From contig JAJJXM010000052.1 of assembly GCA_024516155.1 (NCBI GenBank), positions 62,001 through 126,000 of the forward strand: a DNA stretch of 64,000 nt, in the 5' to 3' direction. Origin of the DNA: Pyronema omphalodes (Eukaryota; Ascomycota; Pezizomycetes; Pezizales; Pyronemataceae). Positions 9,632-21,411 of this stretch are shown here, piece by piece. Positions within the stretch are counted from its first letter, which is position 1. Each line of letters starts with the position of its first letter. Below the pieces are notes generated by a model. It saw only the letters and a program-made list of their open reading frames with translations, was not told the origin of the DNA and did no database searches. Made by a program: the position numbers and the translations under genes.

Positions 9632-11722
9632 ATGGCGACTCAACAACGCTGCGCCGCCTGTTCGACAAAGGTTCTCACCTCATTCCTTGCTTCATGCGGG
9701 ACACGAATTCGCCCGACAATCCCACCTACCCGTCGTCTACTCACTACCATCTCCACAACTTCCCGCCAATTCAGCACTAGCACCTACAATGCCGCCGCAG
9801 AACCCAAGAAGGACCCCAATGTTGCTCTACCGTGGTTCTTGAGAGTCGAAACCCCGAAGGCACCAAAACATCCACTTGCCGCGAAGCAAGAGCTCCCGAA
9901 ACTCCCTGAAAACCCCCCTGCTCAACTCGAGGATATCATCAATCAAATGGCGGATGGAAACGGTATTACAGAGCTTAAGCTTTACGATCTCCGGACCCTG
10001 GACCCGCCTCCAGCTCTTGGTACCAACGTTATTATGCTTATTGGAACTGCTCGGTCAATCAGACACGCACACGCTACGGCAGACAAGATGTGTCGGTACA
10101 TGCGGCAAAACTTTAGATGGAAGCCTTACGCTGATGGACTACTTGGACGGAACGAATTAAAGCTCATCAACCGTAGAAAGCAGAGACGAGGCAAGGTTGC
10201 ATCCAGCCAGGTTGGAGAGGTCGATGAGGCCGGAAACTCTGGATGGGTGTGTGTTCACAGTGGAAAGGAAGGAATTGTGATCCAGATTATGACCCAAGAG
10301 AAACGTGATGAGTTGAACATTGATGGATTATGGGGAGACGTGACCGGACGTTGGGAGAGGCACATGATTGCAGAGGCTGCACGCAAGGAGGAGAGATTGA
10401 GACAGGCTACCTTGGCCGCAGAGTTGGAGGGAGACGAGGCTGGAGACGCGGTCATGGAGGAGGGAGCGGCCGCAGATGCTGCTCAGCCCGCGTTTGAGAT
10501 TTCAGCTGAGGAGGCTGCGGCCGAGGAGATTGAGGCGAAGGAGGAGGCGGAGGGAAAGGATGAACTTGTACAGCAGACCACAAATGAATCCCAGCGTTCC
10601 CAGTACACTGTGTCCGGACCCCAAACTCAAACCCGCTCATTCAGCACCTTTCTCCGCCGGTTATCCGCAGTCGCCGAAACCGTTCCTCCCGCACCTGATA
10701 CCATTGCCAATTCTGAGACCCCCGCTTCTCCTAAGACTGCCTTGGACTTTGTTTCCTCCCCTCACTTCCCAACCTTCACACAAACCGGTGACCTGACGCC
10801 GTTTCTGGCAACCCTCCCCACCGAGCAGCACCTATCCACCCACTTCGCCGCTCTTCCCTTCCTCCCCATCTCCGCCGTTGGAACCGGCTTGAACGACACC
10901 ACCAGCACCCCCTTCCTCCGAACCTTCTACGCCTGCACCCCAAACTCCGCCGACACCCTCCGTCTTCACCTCCGCTTCAACATCCTCTCCCCAGAGCGCT
11001 ACCCCATCCAACAAATCATCTCCGATCACCCCACTTTACCTCCAGCACACCTTTATCTCCTCGCCCACCACATCGCTGTCTGCCCTGAACTACGACCAGC
11101 CGCAAGCGAGGCGAACCCTGAAGCCACCGCCGCTGAAATCCGGCACTCCCTCCTCCTTTCCATCCTCCCCGAACCCCCTCAAGCCATCCCCGAATACCGT
11201 TACGCCCTCTTCTTATCTCTTCTCCCTGTTCCTCCCGCCCAATTAACCCCTGGGTTTTCTTTGGACTCGCGTATCATTGACCTCTACTCCCCTATCCAGC
11301 GGGCCACAAATTTCATCAGACCTGACTACACAATCCGTGATCACCATCGCGATTATATTCTCGCCCTGGGATACTCCAGGTCTTGGACGCAGCTTCAGAA
11401 GTTTTGGAAGAGGTTACCGGCTCATGATGTTAGCAGGGATAGAGGGCTGTATGAAGTGCTTTATAAGGTTATCTTAGAGGCAGGAGGACAGAGAGAGGCG
11501 ATTTGGGTGCTGCGTATTGCTGGTATAGGGGAGATGGCTAGAGAGGTTCCTAGAGTGGATATTTGGGGAGCGGTGGATATGGCGAAGGGAATCTTGGGGG
11601 TGGTTAAGATGGCGGAGGGGGGTATGGAGCAGGTTGAGGATGAGGAGGAGGTGTCGCAGAGAGAGTGGTCGGAGGTTAAGAGGGTTTGTAAAAGAGTTAT
11701 TGCGAGACAGGCAGGATATTAA
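9632..11722 (+). CDS. ATP25: ATP25, mitochondrial ATPase synthesis protein (RsfS-like plus C-terminal domain)
   Basis: A single exon gives 696 residues from the ATG at 9632 (context AAGATGGCG). An in-frame ATG at 9602 would add 10 residues. The N-terminus is a basic mitochondrial presequence ending in a RQFSTSTY-type site. Then comes the conserved PWFLRVETP-x-HPLAAKQELPxLPENPP segment and the ribosome-silencing-factor (RsfS/Iojap) domain with the signature YADGLLGRNELKL. An acidic Ala/Glu linker (about residues 255-320) leads to the C-terminal ATP25 domain rich in helices. In yeast the precursor is cut in two: the N half acts with the mitoribosome and the C half stabilises the OLI1/ATP9 mRNA. 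A second presequence-like RSFSTFLRR lies just after the linker. Identification rests on domain order and signatures. Confidence 0.92.
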   Translation: MATQQRCAACSTKVLTSFLASCGTRIRPTIPPTRRLLTTISTTSRQFSTSTYNAAAEPKKDPNVALPWFLRVETPKAPKHPLAAKQELPKLPENPPAQLEDIINQMADGNGITELKLYDLRTLDPPPALGTNVIMLIGTARSIRHAHATADKMCRYMRQNFRWKPYADGLLGRNELKLINRRKQRRGKVASSQVGEVDEAGNSGWVCVHSGKEGIVIQIMTQEKRDELNIDGLWGDVTGRWERHMIAEAARKEERLRQATLAAELEGDEAGDAVMEEGAAADAAQPAFEISAEEAAAEEIEAKEEAEGKDELVQQTTNESQRSQYTVSGPQTQTRSFSTFLRRLSAVAETVPPAPDTIANSETPASPKTALDFVSSPHFPTFTQTGDLTPFLATLPTEQHLSTHFAALPFLPISAVGTGLNDTTSTPFLRTFYACTPNSADTLRLHLRFNILSPERYPIQQIISDHPTLPPAHLYLLAHHIAVCPELRPAASEANPEATAAEIRHSLLLSILPEPPQAIPEYRYALFLSLLPVPPAQLTPGFSLDSRIIDLYSPIQRATNFIRPDYTIRDHHRDYILALGYSRSWTQLQKFWKRLPAHDVSRDRGLYEVLYKVILEAGGQREAIWVLRIAGIGEMAREVPRVDIWGAVDMAKGILGVVKMAEGGMEQVEDEEEVSQREWSEVKRVCKRVIARQAGY

Positions 11723-12008
11723 GGAAAGAAACATTAATGAGATTTAGAAGAGATGGTGGTGAAAAAATGATGATGTAATGTATTTTTAGACAAGTAGGAA
11801 CGATAAAGATATTGGATGTGGATAGTAAAAGGAGTTAGAAGGTGGATATGTATCATATTGTAGTATAAGGATAGCATAGCATTAGAACTGGTGGGTTATG
11901 GATAAACGGGGAATGATCTCTAAATAGATATCACTGTATTTGTACTCTATTAACTAGCATCCAGCGCCCTTCACTCGATTTTCAAGTAATGTGCATGTTT
12001 TTTTTTAA

Positions 12009-12040
12009 CCTTATGTGCAGGAGAGTGATTGCACATAAGG
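12009..12040. repeat. Perfect inverted repeat (11-bp arms, 10-nt loop)
   Basis: CCTTATGTGCA at 12009-12019 is followed by a 10-nt spacer and its exact complement at 12030-12040. It lies about 290 bp past the ATP25 stop, just after a run of T. It could be a hairpin in a transcript or a relic of a small inverted-repeat element. Confidence 0.7.
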
Positions 12041-14840
12041 ATGGATGTTGAAATTTTTGAAAACATTGAAGAATTCTCAGTTGGGGATATGAGGAATCCC
12101 GAATCCATATCACTCAAAATCACACTCTCCTCTCGCCTGCGCCAAGCCACTCTACTCTTATTCCATCCCTAAAACCCGCCAAGCAAATTTCAACCCCACC
12201 TCATGACCTCCCACCTCAAATTCTGTAGTTCCTATGCATATTACCTCCCTCCTATGAACATTTTACATTCAGCAAGGGTACTCAACCAAGCCCGACGAAG
12301 CCCGAAGTATCCTGGCATACATAGCAGTCAAAATCACAGCATCCATACATATCCATGAGTCGACATGCGGTCGTGTGAGTTCGAAACACAACGATCAAAA
12401 AAGGAAATATTACAAATCTTAAACATAAAATATCGACTGAAGATCTCGAAAAGTAATTTGGATCTTACGACGGTTAGAATCCGTATTCTAACGCCTTGCG
12501 AGGACTTGGAATCACGCGATGGTGATGAAACCCTGTTGACTTGACTTGGGACCGTTGAAAGACACAGGGTGGAGTTGAGGATATGGAGAGATTGATAAGC
12601 AGAGAACTCGAGATTAAGAATATGGCTAATCAAGCTGACCAAGGAGAAATACGTTGTTAGGGCTTGTGGAAATGTTTCGAGCCCTATCTTGTGTAATGAT
12701 TAACTGGTGGAAATTTAACTTCATAAAAAATCCTTTAGAATTTGATTGTATTTTGACATATAAACCACAGCTTCGGTTGGATTTAAATGCTTTATCAACA
12801 TCAAGGATCACTAACATAAACTTGCGACCCATAAAAGGCATCAACCCGGATTTCGTCGTCGCCGTTCGGTAGTTCCGGGAATGTTTTTTCATCGACCTTG
12901 ATATTCGTTTTTCTGATGCATCTCTGTATCTACTTTAGCCTAAACCTAAACCCCTACTTTCTAAATGACACTGTATCTATCCGCCTGACATCTTGCCTGC
13001 AGCTTCATGCCTCATCAGTATGTTTCTCCCAATCCAGTAGTCATGATATCCCCATCTTTCTCATTCCAAATCCAGCTTGCCGCTTTTGATAGGGCTCAGT
13101 TCAGGGCCTTATAATATCCATTCTCAACCAATCGTTAAAAAAAGTCAGGAGTCATGCTGGGGCTTGAAAGGGTATTATATATGCATCTATTCCTTGCATA
13201 TTCGGTTATCATGCTGCAATGCACTATGTGTTCAAGGCGGGTACCCCTCAGTAAGGTTTGCTTGGTTTCTTGGGCATGACGGAGACTAGGAGGGTGATAA
13301 CGGTCGTGATTGTGATAGCATAGGGAGAAGTTGTTGCTGGATTGGGGTATGTACAAACGTTGACTTTAGGCTTGGATGGATGCTCGGATAGCTCCTTGGA
13401 TTGCCTATCGGATATATAGGACCATATCTGGCTTCACTATCTTCGCTGCACTCGCTGCACTTCTATCTAGATTTGTTTTTCTTTTGGTACATGTTATATG
13501 TAGTTGTCTGTGTGTATGACAGCTAGCATACGACGACCATGGTTCACCGACGGGAAGAAAAAACGTCGTTCCTACTTGATCTGTTTGATCCACCTAACTT
13601 ATCAAGGTTTCGGGCATCACTGACTTAAGAAGTTTACCGGTAGATCTTTTTAGTGTCTCAGAGACATACATACAGACATAAACGAATTGCATTTTTTCAC
13701 TTCGATTTGCACTGCCTTGATGCAACCAAGATTCGTTAAACTGCCTTAAACTGCGTTTGACTTCGGCGGTCTGCCTGCGCTTCTTTCTCTTTCGGATCGC
13801 CAGGTTTCACGGTGTCATCAAGGAGTCAGCTGGGCATTTCGTGTACCTTTGCACTTGTTGTATTTCCTACTTGATGTAACGTGCCCGCAGCCCGTCGACA
13901 AGCCTTCTGTAAGGGATCGTAGGGTAGGTGTGCCCTTATCCTGGATAATAATATCACTGTAGGGTCCCAGTTACTAGTTTGCCATGTGTAAATTGCGGGC
14001 GAAGTTTGGTTGAAAATTCTTGGGAATTTATTAGGCAGTGTAACGAGATGTGGGTGAAAAAGGGCAGAAATTTAATCGTAATATTAAAGTCTTGACCAAT
14101 AACCGAGAATACACGGCAACTATTGAATCCTTTGGAATTTGGTACAAACCGGAAGAAGGTATGTCTCAGGCGATCCCGTCTAGTCCTCTCTAAGGTTTTT
14201 CTGTCGGCAGTATATGGTTCATCATTCCCGATGTATCACGCAATCATGAATGGATGGCCTTCCATGATGTTTTACACGACGGTTAGTACTACCTACGGAC
14301 TACTTGAAGATACACACACAGCAAACTTTACATCCGTGGCCAATTGAAGATCATGATGAAGGCTTCTACATGGCGAATGTGGGGATCCAAGGCAAAACAA
14401 GATTACTAAAGAATGACCTGATTTCATTGTTCTTCAGCTTGGTGGCAAGTGTGGAGCTGGTTGTAAATGTAGACGTACATCTGACTCCGCACAGCTGTTG
14501 TCCTTCTGTTACCTTCATACGAATACTGCCTATCCCGGTATCCTCGCTATGGATTCTTCATGCCGTTTTCCATGACAAGGACTATTTCCAGTGGTTATCC
14601 GCCAAGGAGCGGTAGTTATTCCATCGCGCGGGGTCCCCACTTCATTCATATCGATACGACATCAGGTTCGCACGGTGTTTTATAGGGTTCAAGATCATCT
14701 GGTCTGCGGGAGCTACATCCATACTTGTTTCCCCTCGATAAGGTACGTGCCGTGCTGTGGTGGGTTGCATGATGACCATTTCTTGTTGTTGCTAGCGAGT
14801 GAGTGAGTGGAGTGCACGGGCGAACTCCCCGCCGGAAATT

Positions 14841-14876
14841 CATTTTCTTTTTTTCTTTTTTTCTTTTTTTTTTCTT
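14841..14876. repeat. Polypyrimidine tract
   Basis: About 36 bases of T interrupted by single C, in the gene-free interval upstream of the MATE gene. No function can be assigned. Confidence 0.7.
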
Positions 14877-15489
14877 CACTCCTTCTCTGCAGTTATCTAG
14901 GGGGCGGCTACGACTAATTACAGTCTATCCTTTCCCATATCCGAATAATTAAATGCACACCATGCTGTGATATGCATCTCAAGGGTCTTCTTCATGGCTC
15001 TTTCTCTCCCTTCGTGCCTTCTTGTGCATGGCCGGATGCCTACCTACCGCACCTCCTACTAGCGATAGTCGTCTAGTGCATACCTGCTAGCTTAGTTCCC
15101 ATGCATTGCCGGCCCTAGGAAGGATCAAAAGACAAATCGGGGCCCACAAATTGCTGTAGTCGAGATAGAAGCGATACGATACATACAGGTACACCATCCC
15201 AAAGGACGAAGACGACACCAACCTCCAACAAAGTGTCTTGTTATTATTGACAACCAGCCAGTAACCGTCTGCCTAGCATATAACCCGCCAATTCCTCGCT
15301 CGCCCCCCAGCTATCAACCCTGACAGTTGCCTTCTTCAGCTTGACCCGACTGGAGTCGACACAAAAAGTTCCTTCGTTCCCGGTTCTGAGTTGCACGTTC
15401 CACACCCCACAACCGCATCACTTCAACGCTCGCAGATACGCAGGGCATTGCTTGCAGCAAGCAGCAGCAATAAAGGCTCAATCTCAAAT

Positions 15490-17555
15490 ATGACGAACGA
15501 CAAGCGGCATCTAATTCCGCCGTCGGCCAACAACAAGAGGCATGACTCGTTCGACGATGATGAACAGCAACAGCAACAGAACACAGCCAACCGCGATCTC
15601 GTAGGCAGCTATCGACGGACCTCTTTCGCTTACGGAGAATTCCGTCCTACTTTTATCCCTGGCAGTCCTCTGTCTACATCTATAAACACCCTCCCTGCTA
15701 CGGAGCGTGAAACAATGTTGGAACAGGAGCAGGAATTGCTAAGAGACTCTGTTAAGAATTACGGATCTTACGGCACCCTGCCCCGTCCTACGACAAGTAG
15801 CTCAAATGCGAGCTTAACTTCTCTTGGACCCCCAGAATTCCCAGAATTTCTTAATGAGAGATCACGACTGCTTAGAGAGCCAGCGTGTTGGGAAGAAGCT
15901 GTCGAGCGGGGTGTGATCCATACTACATACCTTCGCGAGGCAAAGGTGGTGCTGCAATCAGCTCCGCTACTATACATTACTTTCGCCCTTCAGTACTCCT
16001 TGACTATTGCTAGTATCTTCAGTGCTGGGCGGCTAGGAAAGGATCAATTGGCTGGAGTTTCCTTGGGTTCTATGACAGCGACGATTACAGGATACGCAGT
16101 CTACCAGGGATTAACAACGGCATTGGATACGCTGTGCTCCCAGAGCTATGGGTCAGGCAATAAGACGTTGGTAGGATTGCATTTACAGAGGATGGTTTAC
16201 TTTTTGTTTTGTGTGTCGGTGCCTATCTCTATCGTATGGATGTATTCTGAGCCGATATTAAATGCGATGGTACCGGAGAAGGAGTTGGTGGCTTTTGCGA
16301 GTCTTTATTTGAGAATTTTGACTCTTGGTCTTCCGGCATATGCGATGTTTGAGTCTGGGAAGCGTTTCTTGCAAGCACAAGGTAGGAGAGGTTGTTCTGT
16401 CATACAAAAAAAACAAATCACTAATGTTTCGGACAGGATTGTTTATGGCTTCTACTTACGTTCTTTTGATCTGTGCGCCTTTTAATGCTTTCCTGAATTA
16501 CACTCTTGTTTGGGTTAGTTGCCTCGATCAGACTATTAAATTGATATTCACTAACACCGGTGACAGAACCCCAAGATTGGTCTCGGCTTTATTGGGTACG
16601 GCCTGTCATTTTTAAATATCGGGATTTACCGACTAACATTTGTATAGAGCCCCGATTGCCATTGTTATTACCGAATGGCTCATGGCTTTGATCCTTTTCC
16701 TTTACGTTAAGCTTATCGCCGGAGGAGAATGCTGGGGAGGTTTCTCCAAGGCGGGATTACGAAACTGGTGGCCGATGGTAATTTCCCGTTCCCGGTGGTA
16801 AATTCCGATGTCGATGACATTAACACCGATATTAGATCAACCTTGCGGTTCCCGGACTTATTATGCTTGAAGCCGAATGGTTGGCATTTGAGATTCTCAC
16901 ACTTTTAGCCTCATACTGGAGCACGGCACACGTCGCTGCTAACTCGGTCATCTCAACAACCGCCTCGTTGACTTTCCAACTTCCTTTCGCACTTTCGGTC
17001 GCTGTTTCGACCCGTGTGGCGAACCTTCTCGGTGCCACCCTCGGAGACTCGGCTAGGACTACTGCAAGGCTTGGTCTTCTCATGGCCGCCTGTGTTGGAT
17101 TATTCAACTTTGCATTAATTATGACATTCCGACGAAGAATCGTCACTTGGTTTTCTGATGACCCAGAGGTTATCAGACTTTACATTGGAGCTGTTCCTTT
17201 GGCAGCTACTTTCCAGTTGTTTGATGCCTTTGGAACTTGCACTGCGGGATTACTCAGAGGACAAGGAAGACAGCATCTGGGAAGTTACATCAACCTGACA
17301 GCTTACTATGTCCTTGCGCTACCAATTGCGTTTGTTTTGGCATTCTACTGGGATTGGGAGTTGGTTGGTTTATGGACTGGAGTTGCGTTGGGTCTTTTAT
17401 TTATTGCGGTTGTAGAGGTGGTCATAATTCTGAGGACAAATTGGGATCAGGTAAGCGCGATTTATTTTTACGGGAGGAATCAAGAGGATAAGATAAGCTA
17501 ACTGTGATGGAAATAGGTGGTTGATGAGGCGAAAACCAGGGTCGAACATAGTTAG
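15490..17555 (+). CDS. MATE-family multidrug/toxin extrusion transporter
   Basis: Six exons: 15490-16381, 16437-16513, 16567-16595, 16648-16777, 16836-17450 and 17517-17555. Introns are 52-66 nt with clear CTAAC/CTAAT branch points. The product is 593 residues, close to the usual 550-700 of fungal MATE proteins. The N-terminus (about 130 residues) is polar, with a Q-run, and presumably cytosolic. About 12 membrane helices follow. Family signatures are visible: SLGSMTATITGYAVYQGLTTALDTLCSQSYGSG near the second and third helices, NPKIGLGFIGAPIA, and in the second half RVANLLGATLGD and GxxRGQGRQ. Such proteins are H+ or Na+ antiporters exporting cationic drugs and metabolites across the plasma or vacuolar membrane. 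The substrate cannot be told. The upstream frame is open to about 15391 but has no ATG, so 15490 was chosen. Exon 3 is only 29 nt. Confidence 0.9.
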
Positions 17556-17670
17556 GGCCCCTTTAGGTTTAGTGCGGACGTGAGCCACGAATCCCCGAAT
17601 TTCGCGGAAGCTTCGGCGGAAGCGGAAGTGAAAGCTAAGCAGCTGGGCAACGCTGGGCGAAGTCGGGGGC

Positions 17671-17690
17671 GGGGGGGGGGGGGGGGGGGG
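17671..17690. repeat. Homopolymer (G)20 tract
   Basis: Twenty G preceded by GGGGGC, about 115 bp downstream of the MATE stop codon. Confidence 0.9.
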
Positions 17691-18462
17691 AGAAGATTGT
17701 GTTGCGATATTTTAATACTTGACAGACGGCGTCTCTGGCGTAATTCTAATGAATCTTGGGGGTGGATTGAATTGGATGGGATGGAATGTTTGGATTGACT
17801 ATCTGATGAAAGCGGGAAAAAAAGCTTGGGATAAAAGTTTTTGTGTATTTTTTTTTCTTGATATACAGGATGTATCAATGGCGAATGTTATGTAAATACC
17901 AATACCAATTGTAATTATATGACAATTAAACCTTGTTGAATTATGATTTCTATGCAATGAATATGCATAAAAAAGCTCGCGTGCGTTCGGACTGTGGCGC
18001 GATTAGGATTATGATTATGCCCCGTATAGGAAACTACTTAGATATGATACGGCATCTTTTGTAATGGTGCATTTCACATTAATCACTCTTTTTTTTTTCT
18101 TTTCCTTTCTTTCGCGCCCAGCCCAGCCCCAAGCTTGTTAAATCTGCTAGGTCTACACTGCTACTGCTTGTACTGCTACATATGGACCATGGTGGTCTGC
18201 TTGTGAACCTATCAAGCGCGGCGGCGGCCGGCGTATGCTCAGAGACAGAGCGAGAAAGAAGCTGGTATGTATGTAGTCTGGTACAGCAAAGCTAAATACA
18301 TAGAACGGAGCGCCGCCCAGGGAGGGAAATGGGAGCCTGGGTGTTTATGGTCTATGCACCGAAGAAAGCTGTGCTGTGGAGTATCTATGGTTCTGGTATA
18401 TATGCTATGGCTTTGCTATGGTGCTATATGGTGCTATGGTTCTATATGGTGATATTATACAC

Positions 18463-18507
18463 CTATGCTATGCTATGCTATGCTATGCTATGCTATGCTA
18501 CGCTATG
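18463..18507. repeat. (CTATG)n pentanucleotide microsatellite
   Basis: About nine copies, the next-to-last carrying one substitution (CTACG). The flanks also contain scattered CTATGG and CTATATGG words, so the array sits in a wider degenerate patch. Confidence 0.9.
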
Positions 18508-18977
18508 CATCTATGATTTGCACTTATTTCTATGCATCGGATATATAGGCGCTCACACATACCACCATAGTAGTCTGTGGAGGCTATCGGGCCATACGTG
18601 CGATTCAGGGGTGGACCCAACTATGGCATACACCCACCATGCCATGCAGAAACAAGCTTCATGACCGTTCCATCTCATCGACGCACGACTCTCTTGCTAA
18701 CACTCACTACTTGCACATACGAGTTGTACTTAACTTACTGACTTACTACAACACACGACGGGGCGACGATACGGAAAAAAAAAGGAACACACCCAGCCTA
18801 ATCACCAACCACCATCTAATTCGTCGGCTTGACCCAGCCTCGTGAAATATCTACGCGGAAAGTAGACACGCGAAAATATTGCGGACGTGCGAAAAAAAAA
18901 GAGGAATAGGAAGAAGAAGAGGATCAGACAGACAAGACCATACTAAGTGAGAAGCCGTACCTTTGTACCTGCTTGTC

Positions 18978-19028
18978 TACCTACTACTACTACCACCACT
19001 ACTACTACTGCTACTGCTGCTGCTACTA
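18978..19028. repeat. CTA/CTG trinucleotide tract
   Basis: An imperfect CTA/CCA/CTG repeat lying within 220 bp upstream of the UBL3-like start codon, probably in its promoter or 5' untranslated leader. Confidence 0.75.
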
Positions 19029-19197
19029 CATACAACTGCACCGCCCACCGCACTATCATCTCCCGACACCAAGAAATCAAACCCGACAAGCAAGACAACA
19101 CCTCCGACAGCAACCTCAACTTCAACCTTGACATCGACATCGACATCGACAAGATCTTCGTAGCACAGTCTACACCACCTTCATTTTCCCGTCCACC

Positions 19198-20289
19198 ATG
19201 TCCGACCCAACACCAACACCAACTGCAACTGCAACTCCTTCCACCACCGCGCCCACAGATTCTCCAGTCGTGGAAACTCCCCCCACTGCTCCTACCGTGC
19301 CTACCACCACATCAACAGGTCCAACTTCCCTTACAATCACCGTCTTGGTCCAGTCTGGCGCGCGCCATAATTTCTTAATAGATACGGCGTATTTGGATAG
19401 ACATGCGGTTAAGGCTGTGACGGAACCGCTGGATATGACGGTTACTCAGTTGAAGGAATGTATTTGGAAGGATTGGAGGGATGGTTAGTAGTTCCTACCC
19501 TATGCGCTTTGAGATTGTGAGTTTGCGGAGGGGAGGAGGAGGAGGGGGGAAGTGAAGGAAGGGATGCGACGGGTGGGGAGCAAAGTGCGCTGCGCTGGGA
19601 AAGAGCTCTAGACTCCCAGCACTTTCGGGATTTCGAAGCTTGGAAGCTTCGGGCTATTCGTGAGAGTATGGGCAGTAAGGCGAGGAAGGTGCAGTTTGCC
19701 GCTTTTCTGCTTTTCTGCTTTTCTGCTTTCGAGCTCTCGGGATTAGCTGCGAAATGCGAACCGCAAGCTATGGGGATATAGAATGGGAGGAGGATTGGGC
19801 ATAAATGATCAGGGATTATGGAGAGGGTTATGGAGGCTAATGTCGGAGTTATAGATTGGGATCAGAGACCGGCCAGCGCACAGTATATTAAGTTGATACA
19901 GTTTGGCGCGTATTTACAGGATTCGAGTATGCTGAAAGGTATGTTTTCACATCTTCGTTTCGTTGGATTTTCTTCCGCACGTTTAGCAAGGAGTGAGAAG
20001 GAACCAGATCGTGGAGCTAGTTTAAAAAGCCGCGAATACCTCAAAAATTATCAAATAGCTCTATGCTTTTCTATTTTTTTCTTCGTCTCTGTCAAGCAAG
20101 CCGCTGACAATTCAAATAGATTGTCGTCTCTCCCTCGATGGCGCAAACGTAATCCACATGGCCATCCGACCCGCAGAATCCGGCGCAGATGACGAAACGC
20201 AACGATCTACTAAGGCCGGACGACAAAGCAGTCGGGAACGGAATGCAGAGGGGGGAAGTTCAACAGGTTGTCGATGTGTTATATTATAG
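19198..20289 (+). CDS. UBL3/MUB-like membrane-anchored ubiquitin-fold protein with CaaX box
   Basis: Exons are 19198-19483, 19855-19938 and 20120-20289, giving 179 residues. The introns, 371 and 181 nt, are long for this genome; each ends after a good branch point (GGCTAATG, GCTGAC). The ATG has an ideal CCACC context. Residues 1 to about 40 are a Thr/Pro-rich tail. Residues about 41-140 form a ubiquitin fold of the UBL3/MUB type (SLTITVLVQSGARHNF, VTQLKECIW, YIKLIQFGAYLQDSSMLKD, NVIHMAIRP). There is no C-terminal Gly-Gly. The protein ends in C-R-C-V-I-L: CVIL fits a CaaX box with Leu favouring geranylgeranylation, and the Cys two before could be palmitoylated. UBL3/MUB proteins sit on membranes and recruit E2 enzymes or sort cargo. 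The fold is assigned by pattern; the lipid anchor is inferred from the motif. Confidence 0.82.
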
Positions 20290-21240
20290 TTCTTTCTTGA
20301 ACCTATGGAGAGCAGGATAGCCTTGTTTCATGGACCCCGGATTTAAGTTGGTGTTAGTTCACTGACTGCATGGCCTGCAGCTTTGAGGTTTTCTGAGTTG
20401 GGTGCTCCGTACTGCAGTTACGGATTAACCCGAGGAACTTGGAGGTTACAGACTATATCATCTGGGGCTAAAGGTCTATGGTCGCTATCCAACAGAAGAT
20501 CGCGGTCCGTGAACTGTAGAAAAGGATCCGCGGGATTATCCAACTACAAGTTAATTTCTAGTTTTCTACCTCCCATTTCCCCCCCAACAATCATATCCTT
20601 TCATTTTTTTATTTCTTTTCTTTTTTCTTTTGTCTTTGCTTGTTGAAATTTTTTTTTTTCCTTCTTCTTTCGGTATACCTTGGAGTGGTAGGGGATATAG
20701 TTTGCGTTTATGTTTGCGTTGCATTGCGTCTTTTTTTTTCTGTTTCTGTTTTTTTCACCTTGAGGTCCGGGTTTTCTTTATATTGGTGGACTGACTAGTT
20801 AGGTCAATTGGATCCATATTGGACATTGGAAATTGGAAATTCCAATTCTTTTTTTTTTTTTTTTTTGAAACTTGATTACTACTTCCTGACTTTACTTGTT
20901 GGCGGGTGTTTGTTGCTTGCTTGCTTGATTTGATTTGATTTTGATTTGCTTGGCTTGCTTGGCTTGGCTTGACTTGGCTTGCTTGATTGACTTGATTGTT
21001 TTAAGGTTGAAAACTTGGCTTTGGCTTTTGACTTTGACTTTTGTTAACCGATTAACTTACTTACCTTACCTTACTTTGAATTTGACCCTTTTTTTTGGTG
21101 TGATATATATACCTCTTTTTTGTTTGCTTGTTTGTTTCTTGTTTCTTCCTTGTTTCTTTCTTGTTTCTTGTTCCTTGTTACTAAACTGGTTACCTTTTTC
21201 TCCTTCTTTCTTGTTTTTTCTTTCTTTTTCTTGTTGTACT

Positions 21241-21280
21241 AGCTGTAAAGACCAGTTGCGAGCTGTAAAGACCAGTTGCA
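21241..21280. repeat. 20-bp tandem duplication
   Basis: Two adjacent copies of a 20-bp unit beginning AGCTGTAAAG, differing at the last base. They are followed by degenerate GTTGC/GAGTTG words to about 21332. Confidence 0.85.
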
Positions 21281-21411
21281 GGTTGCAGGTTGCGAGTTAC
21301 GAGTTGCGAGTTGAGAGTTGAGAGTTGAGAGTTGGTTTTTTCCGTTTTTGAGAGGAAATTATGCGGGGAATGCATTTAAGATTTCTGTTTTTTGCTTTTT
21401 TTTGCGTTTTT

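Larger units (their letters stand above)
11723..15489. other. Intergenic stretch, 3.8 kb
   Basis: It separates ATP25 from the MATE gene. It holds a perfect 11-bp inverted repeat at 12009-12040 and a pyrimidine-rich run of T broken by single C at about 14841-14876. The small open frames have no domain, signal peptide or splice support. The last few hundred bases should contain the MATE promoter and leader. Confidence 0.5.
17556..19197. other. Intergenic stretch with simple repeats
   Basis: It lies between the MATE stop and the UBL3-like start. It holds a (G)20 run at 17671-17690, a CTATG pentanucleotide array at 18463-18507, and CTA/CTG triplets (18978-19028) and ACATCG hexamers (19129-19150) in what is probably the long 5' leader of the next gene. 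No gene is supported. Confidence 0.5.

Noticed and set aside
15391..15489. Longer N-terminus for the MATE protein
   Set aside because: The frame is open but has no ATG before 15490. The extension begins at a TTG, and nuclear fungal genes rarely start there.
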